Assembly: GCF_017562075.2 (NCBI RefSeq)
Contig: NC_054083.1
Location: 28,739,558 to 28,803,557 of the forward strand
Direction: 5' to 3'
Length of the DNA: 64,000 nucleotides
Origin: Anopheles merus
Lineage: Eukaryota > Arthropoda > Insecta > Diptera > Culicidae
Numbering within the stretch: position 1 is the first letter of the stretch; every line of letters begins with the position of its first letter. Under the pieces are notes generated by a model. It made no database searches. It saw nothing but the letters and a program-made list of their open reading frames with translations, and was not told the DNA's origin. Shown piece by piece: positions 1 through 12,679 of this stretch. The position numbers and the translations under genes are program-made.

Positions 1-88
1 TGATATGGAGCCACTTTCTCTAACGCTGTTTTAGTTTTTCCTCTGTTTGCGTTTGGCCTTTTCCTAACTCTCCCTGCTCTCAGACCCA

Positions 89-3000
89 TTAAACCCTATT
101 ATTTACGAGCATGTTTGAAGGAACATTGGTGTAGTAAAACTGCTGCTTGGTAGCATCGTAATACTGTAAGTGAAGAAACAAAAGAAAGAAAATAAGAGTT
201 AGCAAAAACATAAACGAATTAAGAGACAGGTACAGGAAATGGGTAAAAATAGGGAGACAAAAAGATGCCTTTGTAGGGCATAATTTATGTTAATGCGTTT
301 ATGTCGGCCTTTCTCTGCCTTCTGCCGTCCGGCACAAAGTTCACCGTTGTACACGGTGAAGAGACCACTCCCTAAATGTCAGTTACGTCATGGGGCATCC
401 TTCACGTACTCCCCACGTACATCTGGAGTGCCAATTTGGGAAGAGTTTTTCGCATTTTGGCACCTACCTTTTAGTTTGGAGCTGCGCAGTGTTTGTACGC
501 GTGATTATCTCATATCGGTCAGATGTGAAAACAGTTGTCTTTAACGCGTAACTACAAAACCCGTTCAGAAAACGAAGGAAAAATAGAATCCATAAATTGG
601 AGACCCGCTTAATTATGGGGTCAATGGTGCGTTTATCTTTGTCCTGAGTGGAGAGCTGGAAACTTAAAATGTCATTCAAGGGGGGCGCATAGTCGAAATT
701 CAATTTTGACAACTAGAACTATACGGCTAATTAATGACCACCAATTTGCTTAATGACGTGAAATTAAGCTCATTACAGAGCAATGAGTTCCTGTTGATAC
801 TTTTTAGCATGAAATCTTTTTTATTGAATTTTCAGTTTACCTAGTTTGTAGGACCCGTGAGCTGCAGATGAAAAATAGTTGCTCGTTGACTGTTGACAGG
901 AAGCGAGAGATATTTTACCAGCCTTATTGAGGCAAATACCCATACAAAAGGCAAACCAAAAAATAACTACCAATTAAAACGTTGATGCAAAAAAGGCTAG
1001 TCGAACTAAATTATGTAATAAACTAAGAATGGGCAAAATGTGTATGACTGTCTTTTTGATACTTTAGAGGCGTTTTTGATCGATTTTTGACAATTACAGA
1101 ATATGTTCAAATTCATAAAGTAACAGACAGCTAATCCAGTGCCCTTTTGTATTGTAATCACGTCCGAATAATCAACAGACTGGTACGCTTAGCATTCAAA
1201 CAATCCCTTTCACCTTCAATAGCACATTTCATTTGCCGCGCAATTGTAGTTACACGAGCATAGCTAATTGCTGCGTCCAAAAACGTAAAACAGAAGGGAC
1301 AGCAAGCGAGAGAGAGAGAGAGAGAGAGAGAAAAAAAACAACAACAAAGTGCTGCTGTATTTGAATTTTGTTTTCACATTTTCATCCGCTCCCGATTTGC
1401 TGGGCCCGATCAGGTTCTTGCCCTATTTTAAGACCACCGCCGGGCCATTAGCCAGTACCAAACCGATTTTCTATCTCGGCACGTGACAACGTGAAGAACG
1501 CAAAGTGTTTCCAGGCTGTTTTGCTCGCCTCGATCGTTACAACACACCTCCAAGCAGTGTGATTGGGACCGTTCACGACGGTACGCTTTCCATTCGCGTG
1601 CCATCGATTGTAGGTGATGGGCTTTCGATGGGATTATGGGTGGGTACGAACGAACAGAGCGCAGAGAGGGTGTGGACGAGATAAAGTGCCGACAACGCCG
1701 TGCGAAGAAATGAACCGTGTCCGCTTGCAATTACGTAATTGTAGCTGCTGCGATAATCTTGACCCGATAGGGCTTTCGGGAGTTCGATTTGGTCACGGGT
1801 CGATCGGGACGCGTGATTCGATAGAAGGTCCCAATCGGATCCTATCGGCGGGTACGATCGGGTCGCGTACCACGTAAGGAAAGTTAATTAGCAGCACCAT
1901 TTGATGGTAGTGTTCGATTAATTTGCCTCCGGCCGGTGAGACAGACTACATCACGAAATTATGCTCCCTTAGTGCTACTGCGGAGGCATCGACATAAAGG
2001 GAGCGCCCTGTGCGTTCATTACGGGGTCATTTATTAGGTACACTACCCGTTGCAGCATCCGGTCTGAAGAAAGTGAAAAGCAATGGGATTTAAAGAGACA
2101 AAAAAAAAGAGCGTCCAGCCATTTGGATTCTCAGGCCACGAGAAGAAAGGGAAGCACCTTATTATTATCCACTTGCCGACTCGTCGTCTGGGCACAGGGT
2201 TGGCATGTTCGTTACGGTACCGTGCGAGTCGGTGCCCTCGTGTGTCTAGAGGTCGCACCGGAGGCTGCTGCGACAATCCACGTCCATGGTCGCCCGATGA
2301 CATAACTTTAACACGAGCGCATAAGCGCAAAAACATCTGGGCCGACTAGAGCGGACCGTATGTGCTTACACTTTCTTTGCAATACAGGTATATCGAGAGG
2401 AGTGGCTCGGCCCGAGATCGGTTACATTCAAATGTGGAGCTATCGAAGCGTGGCTAGCGAATAAGCTAGCAAAACGATTCAACTGACACCGGAAAATAAA
2501 GGCACAGCCTTTCTAAGACACCAGCCTTTCGCCACTTGTCGTCCCGGGGTTAGTGTATTGACAGGTACTGTAACACCCCTGTTGAGGGGATGAAGAAAAA
2601 AACAACTCCGTGTCGCCTAGATAAGCGAACTTTCTCAAGCATTACAGTCAAACTTACCAACCCACGATTTCAAAAGCATAAAACATTTTGAAAGCAGAAA
2701 AGAAAGGAGGGATTAGCGAATAAAAAAGACAAAAACGGAAAGTATTTGTCACAACGCGCGAGCGTTTGTTCTTGACATAGCGAAATTACGATGACAACAG
2801 ACTTAAACGCAACCGCAAGACACGAACCTCACATGAGTGCTGAATAAATGCAACCAAATGCAGCGTATATGAATTCATTAAATTAGAGATACGAGCATTA
2901 ATCATGCGACACGGTAATCTTAGGCTTCATTTGTTAAAAAAAAAACACACACACACACTACATCACACGCTTGCACTTACCACAATGTACGGCATGTATT

Positions 3001-4056
3001 TAACCTTCTCGTAGGCCTTGTACTTCTTCAGCTTGGGATTGTACTTTCCGTTGAGCTTATCGTACTTATCGTACTTGCTATGGGCGAGCTGCTGGTCGTA
3101 GAGATCGTTGGTAGCGAGCAGCGCTTGCTTGGCCGCTCCGTACGACACTTCCGTGTGCTTCGGTACGACGGCGTAATACTTGAGACCTTTGTTGGGCACG
3201 TACTGTACCGCAAGACTTGGCACGACCTGCTGAGGTTGTTGTTGTTGTTGTTGCGGTTGCTGACTGTTTGCTGGGGCTGCGTTGTTAGCACCGGAAGCCA
3301 GGGGTTGTTGGTGAGCCTGTGGCTTATCAATGATCTGGCCGGTCGGGGCGGCCGTGGAGAGAGTTTGGGTCGGATTTGCTGGCGGGACGGGTTGAGCATT
3401 TCCATTCCGAGACTGATGCTGCTGCTGCTGCTGCTGTTGGGACTGTTTGCGCTGCTCCAGGGTAATGTCATTGTACTTGGGGCGCGATGGTGGTGGTAGA
3501 ATATACCTTAATTGTGTATGGAATGGAGTAATGATTGGTGAAAACTGCAATATTGAAAGACCATGAGTTACGGTGAAGAGCTTACCTGTAAGGGTTAGGA
3601 TTCGGGATGTCATCGGATTGATCTTCCCAAACTGGAGCAGGCTCACGGAATGGTGGCTGAGGAACGGGTGCTGGTGTGCTGGTTGGGGGCACTATTGGCC
3701 CAGTGTTTGTGTTCCAATCTACCCGTATCGCAGACACACTTATCGCCACGGCCAGTAGAACCAAGGCAGTCGGTTCCGTTTTCTGGAAAAAGTAGAGCGC
3801 AAGATAAATATGAAAAATTAAAACATACATTGAAAGTGATGTGTCATGGTGTAATAGTAACAATTTCCTTCCAATAAAGCTGTCATTAATATTCGCGTTT
3901 ACCTACAACTCTATTCCTAAGCCGTTTCGAGCTACGAAACCAAACCAATAGGCACCCTTCCCTCAAAGTGCACCGATGATAAATGATCACGTATCACTTT
4001 CGTGAAGTCTATTTCTGTCGCTTGACCTTTACCGAAAGCACCGCAAAAGGAGCCAT
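89..4056 (-). CDS. Secreted Gln-rich, Tyr/Lys-rich protein of unknown function, four coding exons
   Basis: Not a family I recognise. Proposed exons on the minus strand are 4056-4033, 3782-3586, 3506-2981 and 163-89, giving 273 residues with every junction in phase. Exon 1 encodes MAPFAVLS; exon 2 continues KTEPTALVLLAVAISVSA, which together form a typical signal peptide with cleavage near residue 26. Next come a Pro-rich stretch, a polyQ region encoded by mixed CAG/CAA codons (roughly residues 90-100, with a second Gln tract near 145-155), and a Tyr/Lys-rich C-terminal third containing KYDKYDKLNGKYNPKLKKYK. The last exon adds 24 residues (starting YYDATKQQFYY) after a 2.8 kb intron; its acceptor (tttcttcacttacag) and the donor GTAAGT at 2980 are both strong. 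The 3' UTR appears to leave the window. Composition and neighbours suggest an extracellular matrix or cuticle protein; that is inference. Exon 1 is the least certain part, because its donor is only GTAAAG and no TATA box is evident upstream. Confidence 0.72.
164..2980 (-). other. Large last intron of the Gln-rich secreted protein gene
   Basis: This 2.8 kb intron begins with GTAAGT at 2980 and ends with a pyrimidine-rich acceptor at 164. It holds a (GA)n run at about 1307-1331 and a short (CA)n at about 2945-2958. Several 60-100 codon open frames occur, but none has a splice context, a signal peptide or any recognisable motif. I see no second gene inside it. Confidence 0.6.
1307..1331. repeat. 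(GA)n microsatellite
   Basis: About twelve GA units followed by an A-rich run, inside the large intron of the 89-4056 gene. Confidence 0.9.
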
Positions 4057-6774
4057 ACTCGTGAACAAACATACCCTGAAAGGAAAGTCGACACTAAAAT
4101 AGACTCCGCCGGGCCTCAAACTCTCTCACGGTGGGTCAATAATCGTCCCGGGGGAGAGAAACTGAAATGCCTCAAGCGGTAAATCATTTATCACAATCTG
4201 CAGCATCTTAATTTGTGTGGAGCAGTTTGGAGGATGATGGTCATCATTCAAGAGTGGTTTGCTTTTTTTTGAACTCAAACCCCATAGAAAGCCTTGCGTT
4301 CAATCCCCTAGCGAGTACCGGTTGGCCATAGTGTGGCCCATCCCGTGTATGGAATGGATGTCGCAATTGTATGCCGTTGAGGATCGATGAAGAAATTATA
4401 CGATAATATCTTAATGATGATTATCGCTTCTGTTTAACCCAGTTATGATCGAAGCTCGCATCTTACGCAAGGATAGGGGATAGAAGGTGTAGCCTTAGCT
4501 AAGTAGCTAAATGAGACTCCAGTCTCCTTCGCTGTCCACAGCTCGCTAGTGACGGTTTGGTGATAAGTCATCAATCAATTACGAGCCAACGCTGAAGTGT
4601 TGTTATTAAAACGTATAATAATTCATTTCCCAGTTTTTTCCGTGCAGCGTCTGGAACCGGGTGGACAGGTATGATGTGTATTTTTTCTTGCTCGGCATCA
4701 TACACCGGATCAAGTGTCGATTCGAACCCGTCTAGCCATTACCGTGTCTCGGCCACTGTACCGGGGAGAAATGCAGACGGCAAAGAAAAACTGCAAGCAC
4801 GCGTGGGGTGCAGACTGACGAGCGAGTTTTATCAATTACGCCGTAACGCCCATATTTAATGTCAGCATTGCGCAAGTCGTGGAGTGCGGGTCTGGGATTG
4901 CTACCAGGAGAACCAAGTGGGGGAGTGAGCATTACATGATAACGCGACTGCTAATGATATGTCATTGGGAAGCTATTTGAATCTTAATATAATCTACAAA
5001 TAGTTAGCCAAACGAGACGAAAGAGACAGAAGTAAGCTGATATAAGAAGTCATACTCGGGTAATGAGTAATGTGGGCAGAAAGTTGTCTGCCGGCTGTAA
5101 ATGCATGTTTGAGTGACGATAGGAAGCAAGGTGCATGCCAGACATCGAGAGGGCTAGGGTTTACCTATGATCAAGACTATTTTAAATGGACATTTCCATA
5201 GGAATCCATCACACTTGAGTGACGCAGGAGATCATAATAATGAAACGCAATTAGCGATACTGGTTGGAGGTGTTATGATTGAGTGAGTGCGAAGCTTTCA
5301 CGAAAAAAAAAATCTATGAAATATAAACCCATTTTAATGTGTTTACCAAACTAATAAGATTCTTTAAGGTTGAGCATGCTAAGAAACTTTTGCTATTTTT
5401 GCTAAAAAAAGACATGAATAAAGCATTTTCTAAGCAGATCAATTTTAGACTGATATTTGTCTGGTTGAATCAGAATGTACCTGTGGTGGGGAAAAATACA
5501 TCATGGCAATTGAGTAAAATTCATCTAAACAACCCAACAGCGTGGAAAACGCACCTAAATAAATGCCAGAGTGGTGTAGAATAAAACACATTCTAGTTTG
5601 CACTGCACCAACTTGAGCGTCATACATGCTGGATGCGATATGCCCTAGTTCGTACTTGAAAACATTTTCTGATTAAATGTGTGTACATCTGCATTCTTCC
5701 CAACCTAACGACAAGAAAAACTAAAACAAAACGTGATCGAACCGATGCAGTATTTTTATGTAAATATTTTGAGTTTTTGTGCATGTTAAGCTGTATAACT
5801 CTCAGAACGACCAAATTTTAGTTTATTGTTGACTGCTGACTACTTTTTTCTTGGCCGAAACCCATTTCAATAGCGTTTTACCCCAGAGTTGCACTCCAGC
5901 CATCGCTAAGGAATAGACAAATTGCTTGTCCAGTTTTTATTTACATTTCTGGTGGCCTGAATTGAAATTCCAGAATGCAGTATTCAACTGATAGTTTTTG
6001 AAATGTACTCCTCGATCCTTATAACAATGATAATGTTTGAATGTTATTAAGAACAAAGAATGTGAGAGTCTAAAAATATGATTTATTTGATTTTTTTTCA
6101 AGGTAAAATTTTGCAGACTATTTAAGAATTGAATATTCCTTATCTTGGTAGACAATGCTGTATATTCCGACGAGTATTTACTAGAATTAAAATCATTTCA
6201 CTTTTCTTTCGATTCTCGATCAATATTTCTCTCGATTTCTAAATGGACCTGGTCAACTTTAACTTGGTATGACTTACTTGAAAAAACATAAAAGTGCATA
6301 AAAGTGCCTCGTATTATTCGTTCTAAGAGCCCATGGTCTATAAAACAAATCCAATGCACTTCCTGGCGAACACTCTCCGTACCGTAACCATTGCACTGCC
6401 ATTCAAACATCGGTCAAATACCGTTTCCTGTGGTGCGCAAATTGGAAGCAAATTCCCCTTCGTTGCACTATTTTGGCATGCGGCAGCGCCGGCTAGTGCA
6501 ACTGCATAACCAAAGGTAAAAAAGTGGCATATTTTACCATTAGCACCCCCGACAAACAAATGGGAATGTGTGCATTTCTTCATGCAAGTTAATGTGATTG
6601 GTGGGTCGGTTTGGTTTTTTGCTTGCTCTGATGCCGACCGACGAAACGCATTTCGCACCGTACGCGCCTTATTTTGATTGCAAATAGAAATTACAGAAAA
6701 ATCCTCCCTTAACGTTCCAACGAGCCAGCCCTAATGTACTGTACCGACAGAGCATTGTGCGTGTTTATGGGATT
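4057..6774. other. Intergenic region between the Gln-rich protein gene and the first RR-2 gene
   Basis: About 2.7 kb between divergent genes. It contains a tRNA-like fragment at 4719-4760 (separate entry) and AT-rich sequence at about 5280-6350. No open frame here has coding character that I can support. The promoter of the minus-strand gene should lie just right of 4056, but I see no clear TATA box there. Confidence 0.5.
4719..4760 (-). repeat. tRNA-like A box/B box pair, possible degraded SINE
   Basis: On the minus strand, gtggccgaga (4756-4747, A-box-like) is followed about 20-30 bases later by ggttcgaatc (4728-4719), a perfect match to the RNA polymerase III B box. I cannot fold a full tRNA cloverleaf around it, so I read it as a SINE head or degraded tRNA-derived repeat, not a tRNA gene. 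Confidence 0.35.
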
Positions 6775-6784
6775 TTATATAAAA
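6775..6784 (+). promoter_or_regulatory. TATA box of the RR-2 gene at 6896
   Basis: The sequence ttatataaaa lies about 110 bases before the start codon. Initiator-like motifs follow at about 6810 (gcagttg), 6827 (tcagtt) and 6832 (tcagt). The first is the closest to the usual TATA spacing. Confidence 0.65.
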
Positions 6785-6895
6785 CCGTTCAAACGGTGTT
6801 TGAAGAGAAGCAGTTGTGCACAGGTGTCAGTTCAGTGCGGATCCCAAGCGAAAGTGATTTGTGTGGGCAAAGAAAGCGAGTGAAACCAAAGCAAC

Positions 6896-7443
6896 ATGAA
6901 GCAAGTGCGTAAGAACTGTGATACTAAACCACAAGCCGTGCTCTCCCCGCGCCCATTGTGACCACTGTTCTGTGCTATTGCTTTTGATTCCAGCTATTGA
7001 TCGGCGCGTGTCTGTTGCTGGCCCTTCAGACGTCCTGGGCGGTGGAACCATCCGCCGAGGTGGAAGCGTCCAGTGAGCAGCACGAGCAGATCGTGCCAAA
7101 GATTGCGCAGGATTTTGAGCACCACGAGCCGCACGATTATTACGCGTACCCAAAGTACAAGTTCGAGTACGGTGTGAAGGATCCGCACACGGGCGACCAG
7201 AAGAGCCACTGGGAGGAGCGCGACGGTGATGTGGTGAAGGGCGTGTACTCGCTGTACGAACCGGACGGGTCGGAGCGCGTCGTGGTGTACCGGGCGGACA
7301 AGCTGCACGGGTTCGAGGCACACGTCAAGCACATCCACCACGCCGCTGGTGGCCACGTGCAGTCGTACAGCCAGGAACCGGAGTACCTGGCCGAGAGCCA
7401 CGGAGAGCACGGCTACAGCTACAGTAATCAGCACCTGGAGTGA
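6896..7443 (+). CDS. RR-2 cuticular protein (divergent type), two exons
   Basis: Chitin-binding structural protein of the cuticle, secreted by epidermal cells. Exons 6896-6904 (M-K-Q only) and 6994-7443 give 152 residues. The first intron uses donor GTGCGT and acceptor ttgattccag. The signal peptide is residues 1-19, ending QTSWA. An acidic Glu/His linker follows, then the Rebers-Riddiford RR-2 domain at about residues 54-118: Y-P-K-Y-K-F-E-Y-G-V-K-D, TGDQKSHWEERDGDVVKG and EPDGSERVVVYRAD can all be read. The Trp in GDQKSHW and the Ala-Asp-Lys-Leu-His-Gly-Phe ending differ from classical RR-2 proteins, which have GDVKSQ-HETRDGD. The tail is His/Tyr/Ser-rich. A polyadenylation signal is at 7521. 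The start is fixed by the in-phase splice joining MKQ to LLIGACLLLAL, as in neighbouring genes. The family assignment is firm; the individual gene number is not known to me. Confidence 0.93.
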
Positions 7444-7520
7444 GTGTAATCGTGGGTCAGGCGGGTCTCGTTGCCGGTCCGTGGAATCGATCTCAGAAAA
7501 GTGTATCTTTTTCCCTGCTC

Positions 7521-7526
7521 AATAAA
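7521..7526 (+). terminator. Polyadenylation signal AATAAA of the 6896 RR-2 gene
   Basis: AATAAA occurs 78 bases after the stop codon. Confidence 0.7.
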
Positions 7527-9108
7527 TAGTTTCCTTTCCCCACCGATACGGCTCCAGTTTGTGCTCGAAAGAGACACGCCACTGCAATCAGAGGTGGCGA
7601 TAAATCATAAGGCGTATGCGATGTTCGTGATGAACGGGAATTGTTAATCTAATTTTTAGGCGATTGTTGGTTGGTTGGACGTAAGTTCACAATAATTGAA
7701 TAATGCTCATCATTTACCACACAATACAACAACAGCCGAAGAGGCACGTCCAAAACACGCCTCGCCATCGTCGAAACTGCCACCCACGAAACGAATTCCC
7801 AGCATCAAACACGAAATTGGGAAATCCAAAAGTCTCCAATCTGCACGCTCTCACGTTGCTGGCAGCAGTCTTTGCTAACGGTTTTGTGTTTTTGTTGGAT
7901 GAGATTGTTGGTGGCACTTTTACATAATTTTTTCCAGCCTGGAGTCCGGCCCACTCATAAGCAGCGAGCGTGTGTGTTTGATCCGCTTGCTCCGGTAACG
8001 ATGACACGAAGCCCGGGTAATTGTTCTGCTGTCTCCACATCCAGCCCGAGCAGGGAACGGAACGATCGATGTCCCTTTTATGGGATCAAGTTCTCCGATC
8101 TGTATGTCTCTGGGACATGGGAGCGAGTAACGCAACGCAAACGAACCACAAAAGCATGGCAAAATTGAAATGTTTGAGCGATTGATTAATGGATCTTTGA
8201 TTGTCGGTCGCGTCCCGGCGGAGTGTGGGCCGTCGGGCTGCTCCATCCCCGGGCGTTTTCTACTCTTCCAGCAATAATTCGTGTGCGATAATTTCTCCTA
8301 GTGGCGTAGTGCAGGGTAACAGGGGGTCTCTCTCTAATGAAGCGTACGAAGTGTGCCACTATACGTGCTTGTATGTGCATGTACCCGGTGGAATGTTTCG
8401 GCGAAAGGGAAGGGTTTGATTTTTATCAGCACAAGCACAGACACTCTGATGGTAATGCGATAGCTGGTGCGGAGCGTTTGGTGTGCCCTCTCCATTGCAG
8501 TGCAGGCGAAGGAAACGGCGTAACGGCCGACTTGCAGACAAACTCCGAAACCGTTGCGTAAGGGTCAATTAATATTTCAGCGACTGTGGGCTGGGAAAAT
8601 TGGTTTTTAGGCGAGCGCTGCTCCAGTTAAGTGCCGTGCGCGGGAACCGTCCACCAAACAATTTAGGAAACACATGACGTCTCTACGTACGACGATGATG
8701 ATTCGCAGCCCGGCAAGCGCGCGCGCGCGTAGAACGCTGTCCCACACACGTTGTCCATACGCATGGGACCGCGAGCTGACGGCTCAATTGATGGCGAGCG
8801 CTTTGTGAAAGTACGATCTAATAAAATTCCTCTACGTTTCTCTACTTGATTGGTTGCGTTGCGGCAGGATAATCGGTTCTGCTTGGCTAGTTGAAGGAGG
8901 TGATTAAGGGGTTTTTTTTTTTACTTCGAGAAATTGACAGTCCGATTATCTGAGGCTCAAAAAGGGGTGAGGCTTTGCTTATTCTCGCACTTCAAGCAGG
9001 CCGGGCCGAGATAAAGTCATTGCAAACGAACGCTTAGCCAATTTTGATTTGATGGAAACTTGTCGCACTAAGGGTGGCAAGTGTGGAAGAGAATGTTATG
9101 CAATCGTT

Positions 9109-9120
9109 GGGGGGGGGGGG
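9109..9120. repeat. Homopolymeric G run
   Basis: Twelve consecutive G residues. The exact length may be affected by sequencing error. Confidence 0.8.
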
Positions 9121-12100
9121 ACTGAATAAAACTGAAAGAAAAGGCTTGCCTATAGAACAAGTTTAATGCTCTACAAATGTGTAGAAATAATCAATTTCCT
9201 TACAAGTTAAAATTACTTGGATGACTGATTCTTTTTATCCAATTTTGAATTAATCACTCCTACGCTTGCCATTCTTAAATTGATGTCAAAGTTTGCGATG
9301 AATGCGTTTCAATTACAGTGAGCCTTCTTTTCTATTCATTCGTTTAATCAATGTCCAACCCAGCAACATTGTTCTATCAAACGCTGTCCGTAAAATGTGG
9401 TAACTCATGTTTGCATTACTCTGTCGGAAGAGAATTCATTCGTCATTCTGTGGTTTGTACATCGACCTCCACCGACGCTGTTCATCAATCTATGCCCACG
9501 AACAAAAAACAAACTAACGTCGCCCACCCGCCTTGGCATGTGGCTAATATCAAGCGAAATAAAAAGAAAGAAACACACCTCCTGCCTTTGGGCTGTGACT
9601 TGATTGCCCATGAAAGGACTGTTACGCTTGCAACGCTCAAGAATGTTTGGAGCAGGAATTAGGTTCTCCGCAGCGGACGCAGCCCCGTCATTGGGGAAGC
9701 CTTTTTTGAGCCGCTTCAGTGTTCAGGATTGAGGGGTCCATTTTTCGCTTATTCAATTATCTCGCATTGCATCAAGCCTCCGACAGTGCATAGATGGACT
9801 GTCAATGTATCGGTGGATGCTGCGCGGTACGGGGCCCGCAATCACGCAATCAAGGTCCGATCGGGCCATGACAGTGCAGCTGTCGTTGTGTTTGGCGTGC
9901 GAAGTGTTGTAGGTCGAGCAGGCAATTAATTAAATACACGACTAATGGGAGGCACGAGCTCATCGACATGAACGTGAACATGGAGCGTCGTTTGCAGGAA
10001 CTCGCTGTACGTCAAAGCCTCCAAAAGCTTTACCTTAATTTCTAGGCATGTTAGTTCCACAAAATACAACACTACAGAACAGTTGGAAAAAAAAATCAAC
10101 GCATCGCAAAAGTAGTTCAAATTCCACTCCCTTTAGCCCGCATAGCGATCTCACACGGATCGTCATTTTCCGGTCGGATCGATCGGTTCGATTGTGCCCG
10201 CGAGCAACAGTTCACCTCCTTCGCGCGTAGATCATAAATCGTTCACAGGATCACCACCGGCGTCACTATCGGTTGCTTTGCACACAAACACGCCTCGGCC
10301 GGCTACCGTTTTGCAAGACGGGCAATAAATCTGGGAGAAGCTGGCGGGCGTTATTGATCATGGTAGACCCACCCGAACATAACGATGCCGCCCCCAGCGA
10401 TCCTTTTTATGTGCGGCCAGCGGTACAATTAGAAAGGATCGAAAGGTGTGTGTGTGTGTGTGTCTGTGTGGTGCTGCTGGCACGCGAATGTAATTAAAGA
10501 TTGGGTTTGGGAGGTCTCAAAAGTGGAATAGTTATGACAAAGTATTGTAGAGCCAGACGCCCAATCAAAGGTGCAATAAAAATGAATTTAAATCATGTCC
10601 CAAACCATGTATATCTTAATCTTAAAATGTCAAAACATTTGCGTAAGCCTATACCCTCTCGCCAAGTTGCTAGTCTAAATGGATCTTCTAGGTAGATAGT
10701 ATGCTAGTAATAAAAGAAAACACCACGTAAAGGTAATGGCAAAAGGTGCGAAATGGATGCTGCTCGAGCAATCATGACACAATTGCATCACTTCGATCGC
10801 ATAATTTAATCAAGCGACAGTGATCAATATGTATGTGCCTGACCTTTTCAGACTCAGTACAAACTCAAGCGATACCCACCATTCGACACACCTTCTCATG
10901 ACGGTCCGGTTTTTGCATTCCTAGCTGACCAAAGTGTGGTGCAAATATTCTTTTCTTTTTTTCTTCGATCAATCAAACGTCATCTGATGTCGTTTCGCAG
11001 GTCCTCGAATCATTATCATAATTGAGAGCAAACATTTTGCACCACACGCATCACACCTTCTAATAACTGGCGGAGGTAGGTGGGGTACATTAACGGCACG
11101 CCAACCCGAGCTGGGTGTGTTTAACGATCAATGAAGTAGCTTGTGCGCCGGCTTAAAAGCTGGCCGAGCATTTTAAGAGCAAGCATTTGAGAGGGTCTGC
11201 AGCAACATTGTTGTTATTATCTTCATCAGGTTTGAAGCGGGCAGAGTTGGATGCATTTTTTTGTCGATCGTGATAAAGAGCGCTGTACTCCAGCTGCTGA
11301 TGTAGCGACTGGTTTGAAGCTATATGTGTGGGCTTTGCGGTTTAATTAGCTCATAATGAATATAATTTATTTTCGTTTCGTAAGTGCGCGTGCCGGGGGT
11401 TTTCGTGTAATGTTACGAGCTAGGATCAAATTCTGTTTAATTTATTACACCCACACGGACGCACACACACACACACGCAGCGACAGCAGAGAGACACATT
11501 ACAGAGCTGCATCAGACACGCTCACGACTCGACCTAAGTCGCAGTTCAAGATCAAGGTCAACGCCGTCAACAGTCCGTGTTGAAACGGAACCGTAAACGA
11601 TCGAGCGCTGGCTCAATTAACTGTCGAATCGGTCGTGTGTTTGAGAGAGTGTGAGCCGGTTTGCTCTTGACAAACCGACGGCGGATGATCACATCCATTG
11701 CAGATTCTTCCGTCCGGTGTGTGGGGATGAGCTTTATGCTGACTCGAACCGTTGTGTGTTGCTTCCGCGCCGTTCCACCTTGAAGATGAGCATCGACACG
11801 GAAGAGAGCTCGTGATTTAAGCGAGGACACAAGCGACGAACCTCTCACGGTGAAGCTGTGAAGGGAGCAGTGTTTATGGTGGAGCAATAAAGATGCTTTA
11901 GACAAAAAAGTAGAGAAGACGTATTTTAATGTCCCACACAAGCCGCTACGGTAAAGAGGGGGAGAAAATGGCAGTTTTCCAACCCGCTGTTTATCGCCTC
12001 TATGATTCACCGGTGTAGCGAAACTACTTGGGAAATAAAAAGAGCTCACTTGAAAGGCAATAAAAGATTGACTTCAACTCGATGCGCACCAACGGCAACC

Positions 12101-12530
12101 ACTTCCAGCCCGCTGACGTATGACGGTAAACACAAGCTACTTAATGAAACAATCGGCACTTGTAATCATACAGGTGAGAACGAACGCTGTACGTTCAACC
12201 GCTGACTGTCTCGCCAAACGCTCTAACACTTCATGTTGTTCCGGAAAGTGTGTGTTTGCCGTGAGAGCTTCTCGAACTCGACGGCGTATTTTTTGCTACC
12301 CGTTACGTCAGGTGGAGGAGCAGTCTACCCATTTGCTGCGGAACGCATGATTTGATGCTTCGCTTCGTTTCGATAGAATTATTACGACGGCAGATTACGG
12401 ACCCCCGGCTCGGACGGGCGATTCGCAAATCGCACGGTTTGCATTCCATTGGAACTAAATAGCAATTTGCATGCTGCGTCGTACAACTGCGAGTTATGAA
12501 GCCTTTATTTAGTGGATTATTCGATTCGAG

Positions 12531-12679
<149 letters not shown>

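Noticed and set aside
4719..4760. tRNA gene
   Set aside because: A and B boxes are present but no acceptor stem or anticodon arm can be formed.
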